Of a stretch of DNA of 64,000 bases, positions 55,147 to 63,686 are shown piece after piece. The notes beneath the pieces are model-generated. The model was given only the letters and a program-made list of their open reading frames with translations. It made no database searches and had not been told where the DNA came from. Both the position numbers and the translations under genes were made by a program. This DNA comes from Phenylobacterium sp. (GTDB lineage: Bacteria; Pseudomonadota; Alphaproteobacteria; Caulobacterales; Caulobacteraceae). The stretch spans positions 310,001 through 374,000 of the forward strand of contig NZ_JAUSCJ010000022.1 of assembly GCF_030651185.1 (NCBI RefSeq), given 5' to 3'. The stretch's first letter is position 1. Each line of letters opens with the position of its first letter.

Positions 55147-56835
55147 ATGAACAACGCGGCGATCTATTTTCACCCCGATGGCTACGACACCACCGGCGCC
55201 CAGCTCATGGGCCGGCACTCGGCGGGCGAGAGCTTCCTGCGAGGCTTCCTGCGCCACGCGCAGATCGACCAGCTGCACCTGCTGAACGCCAGCAGCCGAC
55301 CACCCGACCAACTTCAGCCGCTTCTGAACCGGATCGAGACCAGTCCCCGGCCCGTGAGATGGCTGGACAGGATGTCGCGCGCGCAACTCGCCAACCCCGG
55401 TTGCCTTTATCTCCCGCAGCCTACCCTCGGACCAGAGGCCTGGACCCGGCGTGCGCTCGGCCGCACGCGCTACAGCCTGTGCGGCATCACCCACACCACG
55501 GCGACCCATCGCGCCAGCGATCTCATCGCCGATATGGTGACGGCCCCCGTCGAGGCCTGGGATGCGCTGATCTGCACCTCTGACGCCGTGAGATCCGGGG
55601 TCCAGGTCGTTCTGGACCGGACTCGCGAGGATCTACGGTCGCGCCTGGGCGCCACGCGCTTTCCCGATCCCCAGCTGATCACCATCCCCTTGGGCGTCAA
55701 CGTATCGGACTTCACCCCCTCGCCCGACCAAGGCGCGGAATGGCGGGCCCGGCTGGACATCCCGCAAAACGCCGTCGTCGCCCTCTACCTCGGTCGCTTC
55801 CACGCCACCGCCAAGATGAACCCGGCGACCATGGCGCTCGCCCTCGAGGCCGCCGCCGTGGCGACCCGCAAGCCCATCTATTGGATCGTGGCCGGCTGGT
55901 CCGCCAACGACGAGACGACAGCCAGCTTCCACACGCAGACCCAGGCCTTCTGCCCCAGCATCCACTACCGGGCCGTCGATGGCCGCGCGCCGGAGACCCG
56001 GTTCTCGATCTGGTCGGCGGCGGACTTCTTCATCTCGTTTTCTGACAACGTTCAGGAGACCTTCGGTCTGACGCCGGTCGAGGCGATGGCCGCCGGCCTG
56101 CCCTCCGTGGTCACCGACTGGGACGGATACCGAGATACCGTTCGGCACGGCATTGACGGCTTCCGCATCCCCACCACGGCGCCACGTCCGGGACTGGGCC
56201 GCGATCTGGCCTATCACTTCGCCAATGAGTGGATCACCTACGAGACCTACCTCGCGGCGGGCGCGCAGGTGACAGGGGTCGATCACGGCGCCGCGGTCGC
56301 GGCGATCACCGCCCTGGTCACCAATCGCGACCTCCGTCGGTCCATGGGCCAGGCGGCGGCCCGGCAGGCCCAGCACCACTTCGACTGGTCCGCCATCATC
56401 CCGCGCTATCAGGCGCTGTGGACCGAACTGGCGGCCCGCCGCAAGGCCGCCGCTCCGGAAGCCCCCGACGCCGCGGCCATTGTGGACAATCCCCGCCGGC
56501 TCGACCCTTTCCTGGTCTTCGCCACCTATCCCACCGCGTTGCTGACCTCATCGACCCTGCTGCGGGCGACGAAGGGCCTGAGCCGCGAGGCGATCCGCGC
56601 CCGCCTGTCCGAACACCTGGCCGCGCTCGGTCGCTGGGCGTTGCCGACGGAGGCCGAGGCCGGGGTGGTGCTCGACCATCTGGCCAATGCGCCTCAGGCC
56701 AGCGTCGCCGAATTGGTCGCGCTCTTCCCTTTCCCGCGCCAAGGGTTCCTGGAGCGCGGCCTTCTGTGGCTGGTGAAGTTTGGGGTCGTTGAGCTGGTCT
56801 CGCCACCAGAGGTGTCAAATCGCACCGAGGCCTGA
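55147..56835 (+). CDS. GT4 glycosyltransferase with C-terminal extension
   Basis: The 562-aa protein has a GT4 domain to about residue 440. LYLGRFHATAKMNP opens the second Rossmann half, and SDNVQETFGLTPVEAMAAG holds the E-x7-E motif. The last 110 residues are a helical extension of unknown role. The N-terminal MNNAAIYFHPDGYDTTGAQLMGRH shape is that of enzymes using nucleotide sugars. It stands alone after the RTX terminator and probably builds the surface glycan. Confidence 0.85.
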   Translation: MNNAAIYFHPDGYDTTGAQLMGRHSAGESFLRGFLRHAQIDQLHLLNASSRPPDQLQPLLNRIETSPRPVRWLDRMSRAQLANPGCLYLPQPTLGPEAWTRRALGRTRYSLCGITHTTATHRASDLIADMVTAPVEAWDALICTSDAVRSGVQVVLDRTREDLRSRLGATRFPDPQLITIPLGVNVSDFTPSPDQGAEWRARLDIPQNAVVALYLGRFHATAKMNPATMALALEAAAVATRKPIYWIVAGWSANDETTASFHTQTQAFCPSIHYRAVDGRAPETRFSIWSAADFFISFSDNVQETFGLTPVEAMAAGLPSVVTDWDGYRDTVRHGIDGFRIPTTAPRPGLGRDLAYHFANEWITYETYLAAGAQVTGVDHGAAVAAITALVTNRDLRRSMGQAAARQAQHHFDWSAIIPRYQALWTELAARRKAAAPEAPDAAAIVDNPRRLDPFLVFATYPTALLTSSTLLRATKGLSREAIRARLSEHLAALGRWALPTEAEAGVVLDHLANAPQASVAELVALFPFPRQGFLERGLLWLVKFGVVELVSPPEVSNRTEA

Positions 56836-56896
56836 CAGCCCAGGGTTCGCCGCCCGCGAGGGCTTGGCGTAGACAACGCTGTCGGAAGAAGCGAGA

Positions 56897-56932
56897 GGCC
56901 GGGCGGCAAACCCTGGGGCTGACCGCCCGGCC
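56897..56932. terminator. Hairpin between convergent genes (possible bidirectional terminator)
   Basis: GGCCGGGCGG (56897-56906) pairs perfectly with CCGCCCGGCC (56923-56932) around a 16-base loop. It lies 62 bases after the plus-strand glycosyltransferase stop and 155 bases after the minus-strand peptidase stop. There is no T-run. Flanking CAGCCCAGGGTT (56837-56848) is nearly mirrored inside the loop, so an alternative fold is possible. The rest of the 251-base gap shows nothing else. Confidence 0.45.
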
Positions 56933-57086
56933 AAAGCGACACAGCCTTGGAGAGCTAGGCTGACAAAAAACTGTAATCCAATTCAACGGGAGACGAAAGA
57001 AAATCCCGCCCCACGCGAAATCAACAGTTCGAGAGGACGGGTTTGACGATGGGTCTCTGCAACGTGCGCTGGCGCCAACCGGGGCG

Positions 57087-58142
57087 CTAGAAGGTCAAGC
57101 GGTACTCCCGCTGCACCGCCGGGGCGCCGCCGCGGATCACAGTGTAGCGCGCTGTGTAGGCCCCCCTTGGCCAGCCCGACGCGGGGCGTTTCTTGCCGAC
57201 ATAGACGAGATACTGGGCCTTGTCCCGGTCGAGCGGAGGTAGGCGCGACTGGGCCAGGACCTCGCCGCCCGGACCTGTGAGGGTGACTTCCTGAGTGTCG
57301 CCGCTCTTCAGGCCGATGGCGCGCACATAGGCGATCAGCATCGCGCTGTCGGGAGTCGGGGCCGCGATGCCGCCGGCCTCCACCGCCTCGTTTGCGACCG
57401 GTCCGGCCGCGAAGCCGCCGTTCATCACCGCGCCGGTCTGGTAGGCCAGCGTCTCGCCCGTCGCGCGATCCCAGAGGCTGGAGCCCGGGCCGGACCGCGG
57501 GTCGCAGCTCGCCCCGGGGGTCGGTGCGAAGGGGTCGATGGCGACGCCGTTGTGGCGCACGGTGAGGTGCAGGTGCGGGTACTCGGTATTCCCCGACAGC
57601 CCGACCTTGGCCAATGGCTGGCCGGTCGTGACAGCGTCGCCAGCCTTCACGATGATGCTGCCCTTGGCCAGGTGACAGTATTGCGTTTCCCAGCCGGCGC
57701 CGTGATCGACCACAACGCCGTTGCCGCACTGCCGGTTGGACACGTCCACGCCGGCGGTCCGCACGGAGATGTCCTCCACGCCGTCGCGCAACCGGCTGAC
57801 TGTGCCTGGGGCGGCGGCGAGGACCGCGACGCCGGCCCGTTGCGCGGCCATGTCGGGAATGCGGAAATCGATCCCCCCGTGGGCCTCATAGGTGCGCTCG
57901 CCGCAGCGGTAGTCCTGCACGCCGCCGCCCGGATCGCGGTCCAGGTAGTTCTGAATCTCGCACGTCACACCGATCTTGCAGGCGATCGGCAGGGCCAGTT
58001 TCGGGGCGTCGACGGGGGGCGGGATCACCGGCGCGGCGATAGGCGTCGGCTGCGGCTTGGGTTGGGTGGCGGCCGGCGATCCGCGCCCGCACGCGGCCAG
58101 CAGGGCCAAGACCGAGAGGGTGGCGAAGCGGGCGATGGTCAT
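57087..58142 (-). CDS. M23 family metallopeptidase, lipoprotein
   Basis: The 351-aa protein starts at the ATG at 58142, which has a GGGAG site eight bases upstream; 58157 is an alternative. A lipoprotein signal peptide ends in LLAAC (cysteine 18), followed by a Pro-rich linker. The LytM-type domain has the zinc motifs HGGID (H..D pattern) and PHLHLT. It would cut peptidoglycan cross-bridges in the periplasm or regulate such cutting. The C-terminal domain, about 120 residues, is beta-rich and of unknown role. No link with the glycan genes is seen. Confidence 0.87.
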   Translation of the reverse strand: MTIARFATLSVLALLAACGRGSPAATQPKPQPTPIAAPVIPPPVDAPKLALPIACKIGVTCEIQNYLDRDPGGGVQDYRCGERTYEAHGGIDFRIPDMAAQRAGVAVLAAAPGTVSRLRDGVEDISVRTAGVDVSNRQCGNGVVVDHGAGWETQYCHLAKGSIIVKAGDAVTTGQPLAKVGLSGNTEYPHLHLTVRHNGVAIDPFAPTPGASCDPRSGPGSSLWDRATGETLAYQTGAVMNGGFAAGPVANEAVEAGGIAAPTPDSAMLIAYVRAIGLKSGDTQEVTLTGPGGEVLAQSRLPPLDRDKAQYLVYVGKKRPASGWPRGAYTARYTVIRGGAPAVQREYRLTF

Positions 58143-58200
58143 CGGCAAGGCTCCCATGTCCGATGATGCTCGGCGGATCCTGAGACTGAACTAAGGCCGG

Positions 58201-58923
58201 TCAGAAGACGATCCCCGTGAGGTCCTTCAAGCGGCCCAGGTCGCGCGCATAGATTTCCTGCAGATGAGCGATGTCTGCCGGCTGGAGACCGTCCATCTCC
58301 TGTCCGACATGAATGGCGCGCGGGGTGGTGGGCGGAGGCGCGGGCGCCCCCAGGAAGGCGCAGATGGAGGCCAGGACGGTGTTGGGGTCGGTGCGCAGAT
58401 CATCGGCCTTGAGGAACAGGACCTGATCGCGCGGAAAATGTTCGAACAGGCGCGCGACCTGCTCCGCGTAGAAGCCCCGTTCGACATAGGAGAATTCCCG
58501 GTGATGCCCCCAGGGTTCGCTGGCGAACAGCCGCTGCCGCCCCTGGCGGATGCACCAGCTGAAAGGCTCGCGCTCGACGCCGCGGGACGTCTCCATCCGC
58601 CACTGGGACCAGGCGCGTTCCACCGGATCGCGCAGCATGACGATCAGGCGCATGGCCGCGTTGTAGGCGGCGATGCGCTGCAGGACGTTTGGCCAGTAGA
58701 GGTAGATCGGTGTCGCCTCGCCGACCACCGCGCCTTCGATGGATGCGAACTGCGCCTCGTAGGCTCCGTAGTCAGGCCGGGCCCAATCGATGCTCTCATC
58801 ATCGAAGAAGTGCACTTCCTTGGTGGTCGAAAGCGCCACGCCCGGCAGGTCGCCCAGATGGTCGAACAGAGCCGTGGTGCCGGCCTTCTGGAAGCCCGGG
58901 ATGATGAAATCGACGCGCGGCAT
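58201..58923 (-). CDS. Sulfotransferase domain protein
   Basis: The 240-aa protein starts at the ATG at 58923, with an AGAGGAA ribosome site. It has the 5'-phosphosulfate loop IPGFQKAGTTAL (residues 7-18) and the 3'-phosphate motif MLRDPVERAWSQW, both typical of PAPS-dependent sulfotransferases acting on carbohydrates. It likely sulfates a surface glycan. It is separated by 58 bases from the peptidase gene and divergent from the rfbF gene. Confidence 0.85.
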   Translation of the reverse strand: MPRVDFIIPGFQKAGTTALFDHLGDLPGVALSTTKEVHFFDDESIDWARPDYGAYEAQFASIEGAVVGEATPIYLYWPNVLQRIAAYNAAMRLIVMLRDPVERAWSQWRMETSRGVEREPFSWCIRQGRQRLFASEPWGHHREFSYVERGFYAEQVARLFEHFPRDQVLFLKADDLRTDPNTVLASICAFLGAPAPPPTTPRAIHVGQEMDGLQPADIAHLQEIYARDLGRLKDLTGIVF

Positions 58924-59143
58924 GGTTCCTCTTCGGTTCACCCTGGACGCGAGGGGCCGGGCTGCGACCTACGCCTAGCGTGGATACGACTTCATGCGCG
59001 CGACGACACGCGATATTAGGGGAGGGACCGCGCCGACCGGCTCCCAAAAGTCTCCGGCGACGCCATTCCAGAACGGGTTTCAGAGCCTTGATCGCCACCT
59101 TCGACCCCGCCGCGTCCGTCGGCCATGCCCCCGCGAGCGCCCG

Positions 59144-59917
59144 ATGAAGGCCGTCATCCTGTGCGGCGGGCTCGGAACCCGCATCTCCGAGGAAAGCCAC
59201 CTCAAGCCCAAGCCGATGATCGAGATCGGCGGACGGCCGATCCTCTGGCACATCATGAAGCTGTTCTCCCACTACGGGTTCAACGAGTTCATCATCTGCC
59301 TTGGCTACAAGGGCTATGTGATCAAGGAGTACTTCTCCAACTACGTGCTTCACAACGCCGACTTCACGGTCGACCTGGCCAGCGGGTCGATGGAGTACCA
59401 CGCCACCAATCACGAACCCTGGAAGGTCACCCTGGTGGAAACCGGGCCCGACACCATGACCGGCGGTCGCCTGAAGCGGGTGGCCAAGTACCTGACGCCG
59501 GGAGAGTCCTTCTTCTTCACCTATGGAGACGGTGTGGCAGACGTGGACCTCAAGGCCCTGGCCGCCTTCCACAAGTCGCACGGCAAGCAGTCGACGGTGA
59601 CGGCGGTGTCGCCGCCTGGCCGCTATGGCGCGCTCGACATCGTCAACGGCGCGGTGGAGCGGTTCATCGAAAAGCCGCCCGGCGACAACGGCCTCATCAA
59701 CGGCGGCTTCTTCGTGCTGCAGCCTGAAGTCGTGAGCCGCATCGCCGGCGACGAGATCCCGTTTGAGTCCGCGCCCCTGGAGAGCCTGGCGGCCGACGGT
59801 GAACTGATGGCCTGGCGCCATGAGGGCTTCTGGGCCGCGATGGACACCCTGCGCGACAAGAACCAGCTCGAGGCGCTGTGGGCCTCGGGCAAGGCGCCGT
59901 GGCACGTCTGGAAATGA
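59144..59917 (+). CDS. rfbF: Glucose-1-phosphate cytidylyltransferase
   Basis: The 257-aa nucleotidyltransferase has the start motif KAVILCGGLGTRISEES and the KPKPMIEIGGRPILWH region. TYGDGVADVD carries the metal-binding aspartates. RfbF makes CDP-glucose from glucose-1-phosphate and CTP, the first step to CDP-linked deoxyhexoses. The start at 59144 gives the usual length of 257 aa. It overlaps rfbG by four bases, and the five-gene run that follows is clearly one operon. Confidence 0.95.
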   Translation: MKAVILCGGLGTRISEESHLKPKPMIEIGGRPILWHIMKLFSHYGFNEFIICLGYKGYVIKEYFSNYVLHNADFTVDLASGSMEYHATNHEPWKVTLVETGPDTMTGGRLKRVAKYLTPGESFFFTYGDGVADVDLKALAAFHKSHGKQSTVTAVSPPGRYGALDIVNGAVERFIEKPPGDNGLINGGFFVLQPEVVSRIAGDEIPFESAPLESLAADGELMAWRHEGFWAAMDTLRDKNQLEALWASGKAPWHVWK

Positions 59918-60972
59918 GCCGGCCCGATCCCGCCTTCTGGTCGGGCAAGCGCGTCCTGCTGACCGGCCACACCGGTTTCAAGGGCTCGTGGGCGGCGATC
60001 TGGCTGGCCCGTATGGGCGCGCGGGTCACCGGTCTGTCCCTGGACCCTGACCAGACGCCGGACCTGTTCGAGCAGGCCGGCGTCGGCGATCTCATCGACT
60101 CCCGCATCGCCGATCTGCGCGATCCGGCGGCGGTGGACGCGGCCCTGGCGGACGGCGCCTTCGACCTGGTGCTGCACATGGCCGCCCAGCCGATCGTGCG
60201 GGCCTCCATCGAGGACCCGATCGCCACCTTCTCCTCCAATATCCTGGGCACAGCCCACCTGCTGCAGACCCTGCGCCGGCAGAGCGCCCTGAAGGCGGTT
60301 CTGGTGATCACCTCGGACAAGGTCTACGCCAACGCCGAGACGGGCCGGGCCTTTACTGAGACCGACGCCCTGGGCGGCAAGGATCCCTATTCGGCCTCCA
60401 AGGCGGCCGCCGAGATCGTCACCCAGAGCTTCGCCCGCAGCTTCTTCGACAAGGCCGGCGTGCCGGTGGCCACAGCGCGCGGCGGCAACGTCATCGGCGG
60501 TGGCGACTATTCCCGCGACCGGATCGTCGCCGACATTGTACGGGCCGGCCAGGCCCAGGGCGTCACCGTCCTGCGGCATCCCGAAGCCACGCGCCCCTGG
60601 CAGCATGTGCTGGACTGTGTGGCCGGCTACCTCGTCTATCTTGAGCGCCTGGCCACCGATCCCGCCACGCCGCGCGCCATGAACTTCGGGCCGCGTCCAG
60701 GTGGGCCTGAGGTGACGGTGGGGGAGCTGGCGACGACGGCGGTGAAGGCGCTGGGCGCCAAGCCCTGGCGGCATGAACCCGACCCCAATTCCCTGGAAGC
60801 CAAGTCGCTCGGCATCGACGCCAGCCAGGCCAAGAAAATCCTCGGCTTCGAAAGCCGGCTGGACGCCCCCGTCGCGGTCGAGTGGACCATGGACTGGTAT
60901 CGCCTGCAGGCCGACGGCGGCGATGCGCTCACCCTGTGCCGGGACCAGATCTCGCGTTACGAAGGCCTTTGA
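59914..60972 (+). CDS. rfbG: CDP-glucose 4,6-dehydratase
   Basis: The 352-aa extended SDR has an N-terminal TGHTGFKGSW nucleotide motif, MAAQPIVRAS, ITSDKVYAN and the catalytic YSASK. RfbG converts CDP-glucose to CDP-4-keto-6-deoxyglucose. The start at 59914 overlaps the rfbF stop. The product is the branch point for several deoxysugars. No rfbH dehydrase gene for 3-deoxy sugars is present, which argues against abequose- or paratose-type products. Confidence 0.94.
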   Translation: MSRPDPAFWSGKRVLLTGHTGFKGSWAAIWLARMGARVTGLSLDPDQTPDLFEQAGVGDLIDSRIADLRDPAAVDAALADGAFDLVLHMAAQPIVRASIEDPIATFSSNILGTAHLLQTLRRQSALKAVLVITSDKVYANAETGRAFTETDALGGKDPYSASKAAAEIVTQSFARSFFDKAGVPVATARGGNVIGGGDYSRDRIVADIVRAGQAQGVTVLRHPEATRPWQHVLDCVAGYLVYLERLATDPATPRAMNFGPRPGGPEVTVGELATTAVKALGAKPWRHEPDPNSLEAKSLGIDASQAKKILGFESRLDAPVAVEWTMDWYRLQADGGDALTLCRDQISRYEGL

Positions 60973-62213
60973 TGACTGTTCCCACCTGCCGCTTCTGCCG
61001 CGCGCCGCTCACCCAGAACTTCGTGGACCTGGGCTTGCAGCCGCTCGCCAACTCCTACCTCACCCCGGCCCAACTCGCCGCGGGGACGGAGAAGACCTAC
61101 CCCCTGCACACGCGGGTCTGCGGGACCTGCTTCCTGGTCCAGGCCGACGATCCCGTCGCAGCCGACGCCATCTTCGACGACGGCTACGCCTATTTCTCCG
61201 CCTATTCCGCCAGCTGGGTCGCCCACGCCAAGCGCTATGCCGAGGCGATGGCCAAACGCTTCAGCCTGGGTCCCCAGTCGCTGGTGATCGAGGTAGCCTC
61301 CAACGACGGCTACCTACTGCAGCATTTCAAGGCCATGGGCGTGCCGGTGCTGGGAATCGAGCCCACCGCCAACACCGCGCAGGTCGCCGTCGAGGAACGG
61401 GGCATTCCCACTGAGGTCTCGTTCTTCAACGACGCCACCGGCCGTGACCTGAAGGCGCGTGGCATCGCCGCCGACCTTATGGCCGGCAACAACGTGCTCG
61501 CCCATGTGCCGGACATCGGTGACTTCGTGGCAGGCTTCCAGCATGTGCTGAAGCCCGAGGGCGTGCTGACCTTCGAGTTCCCGCACCTGCTCAACCTTAT
61601 TGAGCTGGTGCAGTTCGACACCATCTATCACGAGCACTACTCCTACCTGTCGTTGCTGGCGGTGGAGCGGGTGCTGCGGGCCAATGGCCTGCGGCCCTTC
61701 GACGTCGAGCTGCTGCCGACCCACGGCGGGTCCCTGCGGCTGTTCTGCGCCCATGAGGCGTCGAGCCATCAGGAAACTCAAGGACTCAAGGACCTGCGGG
61801 CCCGTGAGCACGCCGCGAACCTCGACAGGCTGTCGGGCTATGAGGGCTTCACCGCCCGGGTGGAGGCGGTGCGCGCCGGCTTCCTGGCCTTCCTCGCCAA
61901 GGCGAAATCCGAGGGCAAGACGGTGGCCGCCTATGGCGCGGCCGCCAAGGGCAACACCTTCCTGAACTATGCGGGCGTGGGGACCGGCGACATCGTCGCG
62001 GTGTTCGACGCCAATCCGCACAAACAGGACCACTGCATGCCGGGCAGCCACATCCCGATCTACGCGCCGGCCAAGGTGGACGAGATCAAGCCGGACTACC
62101 TGCTGATCCTTCCCTGGAACCTGAAGGACGAGATCATGGGCCAGCTGGCGCACATCAAGGGCTGGGGCGGCCGCTTCGTCACCGCCTCGCCGGAGACGAA
62201 GGTCATCAGCTGA
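60972..62213 (+). CDS. Sugar C-methyltransferase-like SAM enzyme (TylC3/NovU-type)
   Basis: The 413-aa protein has an N-terminal zinc-finger-like domain CRFC...CGTC (residues 6-55). A SAM-binding domain follows with VIEVASNDGYLLQHF and GIEPTANTA, then YHEHYSYLSLLAV and a C-terminal domain with AYGAAAKGNTFLNY. This three-part layout is that of sugar 3-C-methyltransferases acting on NDP-4-keto-6-deoxyhexoses. Overlap with rfbG by one base places it directly after the 4-keto intermediate. The stereochemistry cannot be read from the sequence. Confidence 0.85.
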   Translation: MTVPTCRFCRAPLTQNFVDLGLQPLANSYLTPAQLAAGTEKTYPLHTRVCGTCFLVQADDPVAADAIFDDGYAYFSAYSASWVAHAKRYAEAMAKRFSLGPQSLVIEVASNDGYLLQHFKAMGVPVLGIEPTANTAQVAVEERGIPTEVSFFNDATGRDLKARGIAADLMAGNNVLAHVPDIGDFVAGFQHVLKPEGVLTFEFPHLLNLIELVQFDTIYHEHYSYLSLLAVERVLRANGLRPFDVELLPTHGGSLRLFCAHEASSHQETQGLKDLRAREHAANLDRLSGYEGFTARVEAVRAGFLAFLAKAKSEGKTVAAYGAAAKGNTFLNYAGVGTGDIVAVFDANPHKQDHCMPGSHIPIYAPAKVDEIKPDYLLILPWNLKDEIMGQLAHIKGWGGRFVTASPETKVIS

Positions 62214-62740
62214 TGCGGTTTGCGGCCACCGCCATCGACGGCGTGACGATTGTTGACCTCGATCCGTCTACGGACGAGCGGGGCTCCTTCGCCCGGCTCC
62301 ACTGTCCCGACGCGTTCGCCGCGGCGGGCCACCCCTTCGTTCCGGCCCAGACCAGCCTGTCGCGGAACACCGCCGCCCGGACCCTGCGCGGCCTGCACTA
62401 CGAGGCGCCGCCCCGCGCCGAGGTGAAGTTGGTGCGGGTTACCCGGGGCGCGATCTTCGACGTGGCCGTGGACCTGCGGCCCGACAGCCCGACCTATCTG
62501 AAGTGGACGGGCGCCGAGCTCTCGGCAGACAACGGCCGCGCCCTGCTGATCGGGGCGGGCATGGCCCACGGCTTCATCACCTTGGCGCCCGACACCGACG
62601 TCCTCTACCAGATCGACAAGATGTTCGAGGCCGGTCACGGGCGTGGCGTGCGCTGGAACGACCCGGCCTTCGGCATCGTGTGGCCCGAGCCCCCCGTGGT
62701 GATCTCGGAGCGCGACGCGACCTACCCGGACCACGCCTGA
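62213..62740 (+). CDS. dTDP-4-dehydrorhamnose 3,5-epimerase-like protein (RmlC family)
   Basis: The 175-aa cupin epimerase has SRNTAARTLRGLHYEAPP around the catalytic histidine, and GMAHGFITLAPDTDVLYQ. It is slightly shorter than RmlC. In this operon it probably epimerises C3 and/or C5 of the CDP-4-keto-6-deoxyhexose, before or after C-methylation. It overlaps the methyltransferase gene by one base and is followed after one base by a reductase-like gene. Confidence 0.88.
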   Translation: MRFAATAIDGVTIVDLDPSTDERGSFARLHCPDAFAAAGHPFVPAQTSLSRNTAARTLRGLHYEAPPRAEVKLVRVTRGAIFDVAVDLRPDSPTYLKWTGAELSADNGRALLIGAGMAHGFITLAPDTDVLYQIDKMFEAGHGRGVRWNDPAFGIVWPEPPVVISERDATYPDHA

Positions 62741-62741
62741 G

Positions 62742-63686
62742 ATGGCCCGGGTCCTGCTGACCGGCGCGACCTCCTTCACCGGGGTCTGGATCGCCCAGGC
62801 CCTGGCCGAGGCGGGTCACGAGGTCATCGCGCCCTTGAAAAGGTTGGAGGCCGACTATGACGGCCTGCGGCGGGACCGGGCGGACAAGCTCAAAACCGTC
62901 GCCCAGATCGCCTTCGACACGCCTTTCGGATCGCCCGCCTTCCTGGATCTGCTGAAGACCGCCGGGCCGTTAGATGTCCTGGCGCACCACGCCGCCGACA
63001 TCCCGGGCTACCGCAACGCCGACTACGACGTGGCCGCCGGGGTGACCCGCAACCTGACCGGCGCCGGCGTGGTGTTCGAGGCGGCGGCGACAGCGGGGGT
63101 GCGCGGCGTGATCGCCACCGGCACCGGCTTCGAGGACGCGGCGGGCGGTCTGGCGGTCTCGCCCTATGGCCTCTCGAAGAAGCTGACCAATGACGGCTTC
63201 CGGCACCTGGCCCTTTGGCGGGGCCTGGCCTTCGGACGGTTCATGATCAACGGGCCGTTCGGGCCTCTGGAGGAGGGCCGGCTGGTCTGGTCGCTCTTCC
63301 AGGCCTGGTTCGCCGGCAAGGCGGGCATTGTGCGCACGCCCGCCTATGTGCGCGATAACATCCCCGTTGTGTTGCTGGGCCGCGCCTATGCCGCGCTGGT
63401 GGACGAGATGCTGGCGAACCCGAAGCTCGACCGGGTCTGCCGTCCGGCGGGCTATGTCGGCGCCCAGGGCGAGTTCGCTCAGCGGGTGGCCCGCGAAGCC
63501 TCCGCCCGGCTGGGGCGGGACTGCCCGGTGGACTGCCTGGAGCAGACTGCCTTCCCCGAACCCCGGGTGGTGGCCAATGACGAGCCGACGCTGGATAGGC
63601 CGTGGGATGAGACCGGTTTCTGGGACGCCTATGTCGACTACTACCGCGAGGTGGAGCGGCGTGGCCTGCTGGGCGCGCCCGCCTAA
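62742..63686 (+). CDS. NAD-dependent epimerase/dehydratase (probable 4-keto reductase)
   Basis: The 314-aa extended SDR has an N-terminal VLLTGATSFTGVW nucleotide motif, ATGTGFED and the catalytic YGLSK pair. The C-terminal substrate domain is RPWDETGFWDAYVDYYR-like in its last part. It fits the last step of an NDP-deoxysugar pathway, reduction of the C4 ketone. Its end overlaps the convergent GT41-like gene by four bases. Confidence 0.82.
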   Translation: MARVLLTGATSFTGVWIAQALAEAGHEVIAPLKRLEADYDGLRRDRADKLKTVAQIAFDTPFGSPAFLDLLKTAGPLDVLAHHAADIPGYRNADYDVAAGVTRNLTGAGVVFEAAATAGVRGVIATGTGFEDAAGGLAVSPYGLSKKLTNDGFRHLALWRGLAFGRFMINGPFGPLEEGRLVWSLFQAWFAGKAGIVRTPAYVRDNIPVVLLGRAYAALVDEMLANPKLDRVCRPAGYVGAQGEFAQRVAREASARLGRDCPVDCLEQTAFPEPRVVANDEPTLDRPWDETGFWDAYVDYYREVERRGLLGAPA

